Source: Rhizophlyctis rosea | Taxonomy: Eukaryota; Chytridiomycota; Chytridiomycetes; Rhizophlyctidales; Rhizophlyctidaceae | Assembly: GCA_027596075.1 (NCBI GenBank) | Contig: JADGJC010000035.1 | Coordinates: forward strand, 74,707 to 138,706 | Reading direction: 5' to 3' | DNA: 64,000 bases | Shown here: positions 21,735 to 31,322 of the stretch, one piece after another | Layout of the letters: every line of letters starts with the position of its first letter | Numbering within the stretch: the first letter of the stretch is position 1 | Program-made: the position numbers and the translations under genes | The notes under the pieces: generated by a model | The model's database searches: none | Seen by the model: the letters and a program-made list of their open reading frames with translations, nothing else | Told to the model about the DNA's origin: nothing

Positions 21735-22150
21735 CTAATGCTGACATCCGCAGTTAGCCTCCTTCGAACACCCGCACTTGCCGGGCGCACACTTGCATCC
21801 CTTCTCCTCCCCTTCGGACTTCTTCTTCGCAGCTCCGCACTGCACCTCAAAAAAAGAGATATTCATAAGTCAGATCATGCATTGAACAGAGGACCAAGTT
21901 GAAAGCAAGGTCAGAAAACACCTACCGAACACCCCGTCCCACAATCCTTACAATCACATCCACCGCTTTTAGATCCGCACGTGCAACCAAGCTTGGCTTT
22001 TCCTTCGTCGCTGGTGGCCTTTGTGCCGCCGCCGCAGGTGCAGACGGGGCCGCAGTGGCAGGATGCGCCGGTTGAGGTTGCGGTACAGCTGCATTGGCCG
22101 GGAGGGCAGCCGTGAGGTTCGTTGTATTGTTTTGGTTGGGTGTCGGCCAT
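21735..22150 (-). CDS. Metallothionein-like Cys-rich metal-binding protein
   Basis: About 111 residues from two exons (22150-21926 and 21845-21735, phase 0) with about 20 cysteines, mostly as CxC and CxxxC. N-terminal part: HGCPPGQCSCTATSTGASCH, CGPVCTCGGGTK, LGCTCGSKSGGCDCKDCG. C-terminal part: EKGCKCAPGKCGCSKEANCG. Two Cys clusters separated by a Lys/Glu linker are the layout of multi-domain metallothioneins, which chelate Cu, Zn or Cd in the cytosol. No signal peptide. The 5' region (22151-22300) is CT/GT-rich. Metal-responsive regulation is likely for the family but no element is identified here. Confidence 0.88.
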
Positions 22151-24939
22151 TTTTGTGAGATTTGTTGGTGTTGGGTTGGTGTTGGTGTTGGTTTGGTTGT
22201 GTGGTGGGGGGATATGCGTTGGGTTTATATGTGAAGTGAAAAAATTACTTTGTTGTGTTGTATGGGAAATGGGAAGAGGGAAGAAGTTCGTGGGGTGCTC
22301 TTTATATTTTTTTTTCATTTCCGACTTTGACGCGCATCTGGCCTCCGTGGCCCTCCCAAAATTTTGATAACGGGGCATTGGAATGCGGTAGATTTGCCCG
22401 CTTGCATGACCTTAATGACAGGGGTGAGATTCCGTGAGAACGCGGTGGATTTGCTCCCTGGGAAGAGCGAAATGCACGCGGTTGAGGACCTCCTCGGTGA
22501 GCGACTTGTGCTCCTCTTATTCGCGTTCATTTTGCTCTGGTGGGTGTGTCACATGTGGCGGTGGGGTTGCTGACTAATGATATGAGATCTGGCCTGGTGG
22601 CGCTCGCGGCACTGCCCGAGTGGCTTCGAACAACGAACTTGTGCAACGCAACCCAAAAAGTTTGACCGCGTTTGAACGACAACCTATTTGTGAAACCAAA
22701 TAGAGCTAACAAGTGTCCATAGCTGGATTGGTTTGCGCGTCGGCCTTCGGAGCTCCCTTAGCTAGGCCACCGCAGATCCCGGGTTCGATCCCCGGATGGT
22801 GCACATGAGAAGCCTGTTCTGGTGGCGCCCACAGGGGAGCAGATTCCACACACAGTGTGGCAGGCTACGTTTGGCTCCTAACCCGCAGTGAGATTCCCCC
22901 TAATATGTCGAGAGGGCGCTGCGGATCCAGGGCTGATCGACTGGCTGCTGGCCTTCAATAGCACATTATCGGTACAGTTGTATCATTCAGTAGTATCAAT
23001 CACACACACCAAGAGTTGAGGAGAGCAAAATACTCTTCCTGTTTTTTTTTTTCCCCCCCCTTCACTCATATGATTGGACCGTTGTTTTTTTTGATGAACA
23101 ATAGCAAACAGGAGTCGCTTAACATCCCCCGGTCACTCTGCGGAAATTTGAGGCGTTCCACCAAACCGCATGCAGTCATAGCCGGACTTCTCTCCGTTGC
23201 AATGCGTACTTAGATCGGCAACTGAGTGTAACACCTGTTACTACTAGTGTCGAAATCTATCAAAGCAACTTCCACGTATCAAACACGCGTGGCTTTCTGA
23301 GCGGGGCTCGTTTTAGAGCACAGAGAGTGCGAAGTCCAAATTACCATTTACACCGTACCTAATGGCGCCTGAGCCGTCGAGCTGGAAAGTACGAGTAAGA
23401 GCGGCGAATGGCGACTTCTCAGAAGGCATACGATATATCGCGTTGCACGCGCCACGGCTTTTTGGAAAGACGTATGACTTGCAAATGCACTCGTGCACGA
23501 TACACAGGCACAGCATGGCGAGGCCTTGCAACTGGTTCGATGGAGCAGACTAACTCTGCAGTTCCTGAATAGGGAGATGAGTGAGAGGCAAAACGCTCGG
23601 GGGAAATCCACACATGGCATTCGCAACTTCGCTTTCCCGGTCAGGACCCCTAAGCGAATCAAAGCTGTCTTGGAACCAGTCTTGGATGAAGGAAAGCGGT
23701 GGATAGGCCCGTTGACATTGAGAATGGTTTGCTGTTGCAATGTGATTGCTACCATGTGCAGGCATTATATATCGCCGTCACCAGCTTCCCGTTCTTCTGC
23801 AACTGGTTCTTCTGCTTGTTCAACTTATCTTTCGACCGCAATTCCTTCCGCCTGTCAAGGGAGTCCCAGGTATTGTCTGTGCCATTGATCTTGGCTTGTG
23901 CGGTGGGCCATCAACATACACGGTGGGCACATGGACAAAGCTCTGTTCCAGGCCCAGCACATCAACTATCGCCCCACAGCCCAGATACTAGGCATGTCTA
24001 ATGCAAAGTCAACCACATGTACTTTTAAGGTATGCCCAATCCCACCACCAAGGCCATGCGGGTTCGGCACCACTCATCATGGACACACCTGATCCCAACC
24101 TCACAGAGGTTGCCGCTGGAAACATCGGAGACCAGTACCGCTGCGTTCTACACCAGGAAAACTTATGAGAAGCCCCAAACGTCAGATCTGTAACCTTGTC
24201 TTCAGGGCGTGGCCGGAACGTTTATTGAAGTCAGTGGGAGTGGGTTGGCGGAGGCAGATCTAGGCCAACCACTGCGCAACGGTCATGATGGGTGAGGTGT
24301 TGACTGAGTCTGCAGAAGAGTACCGCAAGTGCGGAAGAGGAGGCTGGAGAAGTATTTAGGGTGATAGGGAGCGCTGTTGAGGCTTGATTGAGAGACTTGT
24401 CAGTATCAGCCTTCCAAAGAGGTCTATGACGATACGATGGACGCTTGATTCGGGAACCATGCGATGGAGAGGAGGATGGTCAGTAATATCAAGATTGTGT
24501 GCCCTTCGGAACAACGATCAGAGGAGGAGTAGAATTCGTCACGTTATTTGGGGAGAGGGGTTACGATGCATCCAGGAACGTGAAAGACTCCGGGCACCAG
24601 AACCCATTGGTTGATGGAAACAACAAAAGCTTGATGGGAGAAAAAGGTATACATTAGCTATTGATCATGAGGATATGTATTCAGCTGCTGTCAACCATAA
24701 GAGTCTTTTACAGCCCGTTCAATATCCATCCACCAAAAGTCACGCCTTTCACAGTCTTAGCTTTGGCCCCCTTAAATCCGCCTGCAGCTACAGTGTCCTT
24801 TCTATCATTTCTATCCAGCGGCAAATTACTTGGTCAGTCATTGGGGCTTGATGGACGTGATAACTCACTTCGGACCAGTTGGTCAATGTGGAATACATTC
24901 AGAAATTCGGCTTGAGGGTGTCTGCGGGAGGGAGTCGAA
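22151..24939. other. Gene-poor region with SINE-like copy
   Basis: About 2.8 kb with only short frames and no recognisable protein motif. It contains the tRNA-derived element at 22711-22902 and a poly-T/poly-C tract at about 23041-23060. Confidence 0.45.
22711..22902 (+). mobile_element. tRNA-derived SINE-like element, copy 1
   Basis: The head has a pol III A-box-like TAGCTGGATTGG (22720-22731) and a perfect T-arm/B-box (ccgggTTCGATCcccgg, 22789-22805). The anticodon region CGTCGGCCTTCGGA resembles tRNA-Arg(UCG), but the acceptor and anticodon stems do not close, so it is not a working tRNA gene. The body shares blocks with copy 2 at 30119-30323: acat.agaagcctgt, ctggt, cgc, gggga.gcaga.tc and ggctcct. 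That shared order beyond the tRNA part is what makes this a repeat family rather than a lone pseudogene. Confidence 0.62.
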
Positions 24940-25191
24940 ATGGAGTTTGAGGAGGCTGGCGCATTGCGGAAGAATTCAAACCGCGCCATTGCCGAGCTTG
25001 AAGAACACGTGACGCTGGCCATCGGTAGTGATGGGTTTTTGGACATGGTAGTAGAGCCTGATGGAGCAGATGAGTTTGCAAGTATGGAAGTGAATTTTTT
25101 ATTTGATGAGCCCGATGAGCCGAAAGTGTTGAGGGCGATGCCAGAGGAAGAGGATGGCGTTAGTAGATTGTGTCAGGACAAGGCGACTTGA
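24940..25191 (+). CDS. Possible small acidic protein or exon
   Basis: An 84-codon frame with ATG: MEFEEAGALRKNSNRAIAEL, then a Glu/Asp-rich tail with FLFDEPDEPKVL. It is acidic and helix-prone and reads like protein, but no family is recognised, and upstream exons cannot be placed. Confidence 0.28.
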   Translation: MEFEEAGALRKNSNRAIAELEEHVTLAIGSDGFLDMVVEPDGADEFASMEVNFLFDEPDEPKVLRAMPEEEDGVSRLCQDKAT

Positions 25192-26582
25192 TCAGCATTA
25201 GTGATCTGCCTGTTGGCGGCAAGGGCGGGGTACCCTTGTGTTGGTGGTGGGGGTGGTGGGTCGTCATCCTATCAGGGTCAGGGCAGTGACTCGGGTGGAT
25301 CTGCGAGGGTCGGGCAGGGGGAGGGTATCAGGGTGGTGGATGTGGAGGTGGGAAACTCCAATTGTAATATATAGACTCTAACTGGCCTTGATAGAGCGGA
25401 GTGAGCGGGGCGGAGAGGAAGGCGAGGGACTGATGACTGAGGCATGCCGTCCTGCTTAAAGTAGAGTATGTAAGCACATGAGAATGGCAGGGCGAGGGGC
25501 ACTACTCTGTTGGATATTTTGATGCGGTGGAACATTGTGTTAGCACTGTGTTGGTGATATCGAGCATACGCAAAGGGCAACCGGATGGAGGCAGAGCAAT
25601 CAGAAAGTTCGATATATTCAACAACTCCAAGACGCAGAAGCATCAAAGGCATTTCGCAAAGCATATCGTTTTGTAGCAAAATAAATGGATTGTTACAGCT
25701 ACACGAAACCACTAGGTTTGGAGCATTTGTTAGCCGAATGTGATACAGGTTCCATGTACGGCGAAAGTCATTATGAGCAACTGGAATAATGAAGTCAATC
25801 AAGAAACGAAATCAAAAATCCGATGATGATATCATCCGCTGTAAGTGACCGCCAAGCAACGGACAGATGGAGGTCGCAAAGTGTTTTTGCCGAAGTGAAT
25901 GATTGGCAGCAATCAACGATAATGTTACGCGGTGGTCTTACATATATTTGCGCAAAGGAGGGGGCTCCGGAGGGGATTGTTGCAAAAACAGGGAAGTGGT
26001 TGGGCGAGGGATAATTGTTGGACAAACGGTTGGGTGCTGAGGATCCACAATCCTTCCAATTCGGAATGTGCACGACTTCAATGGATTTGTCCGCTGAAGC
26101 AATGTCATACGCAAAAAGGCTGTCCTAAGATTTATGTTGATATCAACGATGACTGCAATAGTGAGAGGAGGAAGAGCACACAAGCGATGCGGTTTGGAAA
26201 GGACCGTAACGCAGTGATGACTGGTGTGATAGATATCAGATCATGCGTCGCGGCCAAGCTGCATATTGTTTGTGTGTTTGCCTCATGCGCCGCTACGTCA
26301 GGGGATTGTAACAAACAAGCATTGGAACATATGTGTCAATGGGATTGAAAGCGCAAGCACTTCGACCAAAAACCCTCCTCAATGGAGTCATCCCGTGCAA
26401 AATATTGGTGATATTGATAGCAAAAAAAGTGAAAATATGTACCATGAAACGTTATGCAAAACCTCCCCCTCACACCAATTCCCAAAAGTTTCCTCCTTTC
26501 CGACGCGAAACAAAAAGTATACACGAAACTATCTATCACCCCCCGGGCCGCCCACTACCGCACAAGGAGGAACAAAAGCTTC
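25192..26582. other. Intergenic, no gene seen
   Basis: A 174-codon minus frame (25802-25278) begins with a non-ATG codon and has no motif. Otherwise only short frames. Confidence 0.4.
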
Positions 26583-27352
26583 TTAGGCCTTAGCCTTCTT
26601 GGCATTTTCCTTCGCCCTCCTATAGGCGGCCAAGTGCTGTTATGGTGGTGAGGGAGAACATGGAGTGAGCGACTGTGATGACTGATGGACCTAGCAGGAA
26701 TGGGAGAAAAAACTCACCTTTGGAGTACACAATCTTCCCGTCTTCTTTGCGCATTATCATGACTGCCTGTTTAAAGGGCCACAGATGTGTTAGTATACTG
26801 AAGTATGACGTGCCAGCAGCGGGTTATAGATTTCAGATGCAGGAATGCAACAAAAGAATGTGAGGAAATGAAACATACCTGTTGGATCTGCGGCCGCTCG
26901 TCCAATCTCTGCCTCTTCTTGGCGCTTTCATCCTCCTATCGACAAGAAGGTACGAAAGCAAGTCAGTAGACAAAATTCTGAGCGCAGGCAGTGCCGAGAC
27001 TCCCCAAAGCAAAGCATAAGAACTGTTGGAATATGCGGAAACTTACATCAAATTTCCGCTTCAAACTCTCATCCACAACCTCACATCCGTCCTCCGCTCC
27101 CTCTTGAAGCATCCGCCAGAAACCGATATCGGTGCAGGCACGGATCTGAGCGCTCCTGCACTTTGGTGTCGGTGTCCCCGGCATGCTCCGGACCTTGATT
27201 TGTTCAGGTGTAGAAGTCACTTTGCGGAGTCCGTAGGCGGTTGGGTTGGTGGTGTTGGGGAGGAAGAGTGGGTTGGTAGTGGTACGGTATTTGCGGCCAC
27301 GGCGGGTGTGTAGAGGGAGGAGAGGAGGGGGAAGGGGAGAAGGGAAGCCATT
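26583..27352 (-). CDS. Small hypothetical gene sharing a motif with the next minus-strand gene
   Basis: Several short exons: one containing PGTPTPKCRSAQIRACTD and FWRMLQEGAEDGCEV (to 27048), then 26935-26879 (EDESAKKRQRLDERPQIQQ), 26766 onward (AVMIMRKEDGKI), and a Lys-rich end (HLAAYRRAKENAKKAKA, stop 26583-26585). The ATG at 27352 (MASLLPFPLLSSLYTPAV) is in a different frame from the PGTPTP exon. A GTACCA donor near 27260 and an AG before VRSMPGTP would join them in phase 0, but this is tentative. The last donor is also unsure. The product is small, basic at the end and unrecognised. It shares PGTPTP...CTD...W..(L/M)...AE with the gene at 28759-29148. Confidence 0.5.
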
Positions 27353-28758
27353 GTGTATTGTAGGTTTTTTGGTGGGGTGAGAGGAGGGTTTCGAAGATGG
27401 AGTAGGTATATTTTGACGTTTTTTCTGTGGGTGATACCGTGGAGGGTTTGACAGGTATGAGAGGAGTCGGTGTGGGTTGGAGGCAGCGAGTAAACAGGTG
27501 GAAGTGATATCTGATGAAGAAAGGCAATGATGGTTAGCGCTTTGATGGTCATGGTACACGTCATGTTGACGAACTCATACCTGCCGAACAAACCACAAAA
27601 GTGGATAACACCGATATCAGGTCGGAGACAAGCGAAAGCTAGTGCGGAGGTTGGCCGTGGACGTAGTTTAGCGGGTTTACGGTTGAAGTCGACTTCAATG
27701 TTTTGCTACTGCTCGGGCAATTAGTGTTATGGCGTTGATGGTTAGTGTTTGTGCGCGTTGTGGGTATTTTACTTGGTGAATGGAGTTGCGAGATTTCGAG
27801 CAGTGAGGAAAATGCACACTTAAAACGTCAATCCCATAGGGGACACAGCAGGGGGTACGGCGCGAGCCACACCGGGTCTTAGTGCGCGTCTAAGGGTCCT
27901 ATGTTCGCCCAACTGGACACGATGTTTCGGCTCCATTCTTGTGTATACCTATCAAAGGGTGGGGGAGATATATCTATCATGAAGTTTTGTGTGTATTCAT
28001 AATTGCACGTATGGGGGGTTATGCTTGGAGTGGGAAGTCCGCAGCTATGTGTATTTTGTTTCAGCTCTCATTCGGCCGGGCCAGATGACGAAGGTTGGAC
28101 ACGCAGACTTGTGTCCGTCGTGTTGGGTCTTGCAGAATTGTGTACGCATATCAAGATGCATGTGAGTGCTTTTAAAAAGGATTTGATATTACGCTATCTG
28201 AAGTTCTTGAACGGTTATGGAAGCGGTGAGTTGGTCGAACACATCCATTTTTGTTTCGTGTTGGCTTTGTGGCAAAATGGGCCGCTGGTGACGATGCGAT
28301 AATGGATTTTGCGGCGCGCTTGAACGAGGATTGGACGAGAACAAGAAAGCTGCGTTGTTCATGATCTTGCATGTTCTGAACCGAATCATTCGGGAGCCGG
28401 AAGGCGTATGCGTGATTGTTGGTGGCGCCTACGGAAGAGCCGAATAGTATGGCCCTACATGCATACCGTACAATTTTGAACAGCGCACGAAGTTGCCCAA
28501 TTCTTGCCAAGTTGGATGCGGATTGCCACCAGAACTGGAGATCTCACAGCCACGCCCAATAGTACGTCGGCTAGTTCGGCCCGTATGGGCAGAATGAGCC
28601 CGCGCGTGATTGGTGGAACTGCGGGGCATATTCCGCCAGCGAACTCGCAGGGGCTGCTGGGGAATTCCGGAAATTTTGGCATTTTACTTGTCTCCGTAAT
28701 GTCAACCCACAAACGGGAGAGCCTGTTCCTTATTCATTCGTCAAACGAAATCCCTTTC
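27353..28758. other. Intergenic, no gene seen
   Basis: Only short, motif-free frames on either strand. It separates two minus-strand genes that may be distant paralogues. Confidence 0.4.
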
Positions 28759-29148
28759 TCAAACTATCCTCATTATCTGAAACTTCGACACCACATCTAC
28801 GCCTCCCTTTTCCCAGCGACAGTTCGATATCGAGATCCTCGAAACCGTTTCCACCATCTCCATTTCGTACTCTGCCTCCGCATCCTCTCTCATGAGTCTC
28901 GCCCATAATTTCTCGTCCGTGCAGTGGAGCTGGCGAGCACGGAGCGGATTCGGCTCTGGTGTGGGCGTGCCGGGTTCCGGTTTGCCGTCCAAGTATTTGT
29001 CGAGGCAAGGGATGGTGCCGAGCTTGTACGTGCTGGCGTCTAGGTTTCTTTCGCACGCCAGGGGGTTGTTGGGAAGGGACGATTTTTGGATTAGGAAGGG
29101 GGGAGATACGACGCCGAGGGTGAGGAATGGTATGTTGGGAGGCGGCAT
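28759..29148 (-). CDS. Small hypothetical protein with PGTPTP/CTD motif
   Basis: Open frame of 129 codons from ATG at 29148 (MPPPNIPFLTLGVVSPPF). It contains LDKYLDGKPEPGTPTPEPNP, RQLHCTDEKLWARLMREDAE and a Glu/Met-rich helix. A 3' intron cannot be excluded. No family is known to me. The PGTPTP...CTD..LW..L...AE arrangement is repeated in the gene at 26583-27352 on the same strand, suggesting paralogy. Confidence 0.5.
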   Translation of the reverse strand: MPPPNIPFLTLGVVSPPFLIQKSSLPNNPLACERNLDASTYKLGTIPCLDKYLDGKPEPGTPTPEPNPLRARQLHCTDEKLWARLMREDAEAEYEMEMVETVSRISISNCRWEKGGVDVVSKFQIMRIV

Positions 29149-29807
29149 TGGGTCTTTGTTATGTGTTATGGAAGGGTGTTTGGTGAAACTTGTTGTGGAG
29201 GTCACGGCGGGGAACGGTTGATGATGGTGTTGGTTTTGGGTTTTAAGGTTTTAGGTGGGTAGTGCGAGATTTGGACGAGGACACAGTGAGAGAAACACTC
29301 GATACTGGCGGTCAATATTGAGCTGGATGAGTCCAATGCATTTCAGAGCCGCGGTGGTATTCAGCACGCTGTGCAGAACCCCGTACCTGTCAGACTGTGA
29401 AAAGGGACCCTTTTGCAAGCTGGTCGTCCAGTCAAATATAGCAGTCGTATTCGCGTGTCATTGGAACCAGCTAGCGAGCCGAGATTCCTCTTCCCCAATG
29501 ATATTCTCTCACTTGTTATGATGTGGAGACGCTCTAGTTGGCTTTACGTTGCGTTCGTTAGAGATGTTGGGAAAAAGATTGCGGCATCGTGAAGGAGGGG
29601 GTGCTATTTTTCTCACGCTCTGATGGGGGGCACGGTGTGAGGCACGGTGTGAGGCACGGATAGTCATGAGCAACACGTCCCATGTGACACGTGCGTGGCT
29701 GGTACAAATCATTCCGCCACACTCCCAACAAGTCAAAAAGGAACCTTCACCAACCGGCTTGCTCCCTCGCTCTTCATCCGCTTTCAAACTTTCCCGCCTT
29801 CAACATT

Positions 29808-30085
29808 CACATTCGACACATGCACATTCGACACATGCACATTCGACATCGACATTTTCCTTCATCGACGCTTCATATCCATCCAAGCAGCACGACTCGC
29901 CATCCATCCATCCTCTTCTTCCTCTCGTTCGTCTTTCTCCGCTTTCCTTCTTTCTCATCTTCACAGGCACCATCGACATTCGCCATCGACATCGACATTT
30001 TCCTTCATCATCGGTCCCGACCCATCCATCCATCCATCCAAGCTTCAAGACTCGGCATCCATCCATCCATCCTCTTCCTCTCATA
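29808..30085. repeat. Microsatellite and imperfect direct duplication
   Basis: A 15-bp unit cacattcgacacatg is repeated about three times near 29808-29850. Two longer copies (about 29852-29937 and 29993-30085) follow. Both run tcgacattttccttcatc, then (catc)n with aagc, a gactcg(g)c word, then catccatccatcctctt. Confidence 0.8.
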
Positions 30086-30118
30086 CTCTCCTTCTCGCGG
30101 CTTGCACATCTCGTGTCC

Positions 30119-30323
30119 ACAGCTGGTGCTGGTTTGTGCTTGCACAAATGCTGGGTTCTATTCCCGGCTGCGACACATAAGCCTGTACTGGTACGCATAA
30201 CGGGGAAGCAGACTCGCGTGATACGTTGCGCGTCGTCTGGTGCGTCCCAAGGCAGGATAAAGGACGCCGTTGGCTCCTAGCTCGGTCACTTGTGACCGAG
30301 TGACGGCATTTCCCCAAAAAAAA
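30119..30323 (+). mobile_element. tRNA-derived SINE-like element, copy 2
   Basis: The head agctggtgctggtttgtgc aligns with the A-box region of copy 1 (22720 onward), and ctgggTTCTATTcccgg (30150-30166) is a T-arm-like B-box. The body repeats the blocks of copy 1 in order: cacataagcctgt, ctggt, cgc, ggggaagcagactc, ggcagg, gttggctccta. It ends in an A-run (30315-30323) as retroposed SINEs often do. About 35 extra bases lie between the gcaga and ggctcct blocks relative to copy 1. Confidence 0.62.
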
Positions 30324-31026
30324 TGCAGCTACCTCGCATTGACGCTTCACTCATGGGATAACCGGTTGGCCTATGACCGCCTGAACATCAGATGACATGT
30401 GTCTGGTTTGTGGAACCCCCGGTTGGTGGAACCTCACTCCAGCACGATGGTGGCTGGCTGAGTGAAGTGTCGTTTGGTCACTTTCCAAACGGATGTGACA
30501 GAGTTGAGCATGGGCTGTGTGCAATATACTCTACAAACCCACTCCTTCTTTTTTTTCCTACCATATCTCCTGGGCTCGCAAGCCAGCTGCACCCGACGAT
30601 GCTCTCTGAGCGTTGTCAGTGGTATCTTACTAGCGAGTTCTCGAAATATGGTAAAAGCTTTCTTTTTTTCCTTTCGAATATCTTGTTGCTTCGAGTCAAA
30701 CTTCATTCACAATCAATGTGAACGCAGCCCACATACTTGGTTTACTTTCCGCCGCGGCAATTCAGAAAAAACTTAGCCAACGATGTGGCCCCAATGTGCA
30801 ATAGTTAGAACTTGGCGCTTTTACATTAGGGTCTCCATCTTTATCCAAATCAGTTTGTGAGAAGTAATATCAAGATGGGCGACAGCGCCAAGTATCCGAC
30901 ATGGCCATGCCTCGCGAAACATCTGCTATGAAATCATACTGTGAAACATGAACATGTCAAACTAAAAATTTTGTCCGGATTATCTTACGATGAATCGCTT
31001 CGCGCACTCTAAAAATAAAACTCTGA

Positions 31027-31195
31027 TTCAAAAGAATGCCTTTTGTATTGCGAGTGGCCTAAGATGCAAGGGAACCCCAGTCCAAAATGTGCAATGCACA
31101 CGCACTTTGATTTAAAGAAATGCCTTTTGTATTGTGAATGGTCTAGAATTCCAGAGAAAACCAGTCCATAATGTGCAATGCATACATGCTTTATA
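31027..31195. repeat. Imperfect 84-bp tandem duplication
   Basis: Copies at about 31027-31110 and 31111-31195 share aatgccttttgtattg, gcct/gtcta, ccagtcca and aatgtgcaatgca in the same order and spacing. No coding meaning is seen. Confidence 0.85.
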
Positions 31196-31322
31196 TGTAC
31201 AATCCCCACCCGAATGCAAAGAAACAGCCCAAACCGCTTCGGCGCTCCCTCCCCGCCCGCCCACTTCCCATCATCGACAGGCACTAGAAACACGCCCAAC
31301 CGATTCCTGAACCCCCAAACTA

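Larger units (their letters stand above)
29149..31322. other. Gene-poor repeat-rich region
   Basis: No supported gene. It contains CATC-type microsatellites, an imperfect duplication at 29852-30085, the second SINE-like copy and an imperfect 84-bp tandem duplication at 31027-31195. Plus-strand frames at 29666-30280 are products of the low-complexity repeats. Confidence 0.5.

Noticed and set aside
22711..22810. Intron-containing tRNA-Arg(UCG) gene
   Set aside because: B-box and loop fit, but the acceptor stem and the 3' half of the anticodon stem do not pair; called a SINE head instead.
23870..24000. Hsp70-like relic (AIDLG...VGTWTK)
   Set aside because: Only a few residues resemble the Hsp70 start; the surrounding frame does not continue the fold.
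25278..25802. 174-codon minus-strand ORF
   Set aside because: Starts at a non-ATG codon, has no recognisable motif, and ends in repeat-like Pro/Ser sequence.
29666..30280. Three overlapping plus-strand ORFs up to 204 codons
   Set aside because: Produced by the catc/ttcgac low-complexity repeats; translations are Ser/His/Pro repeats.
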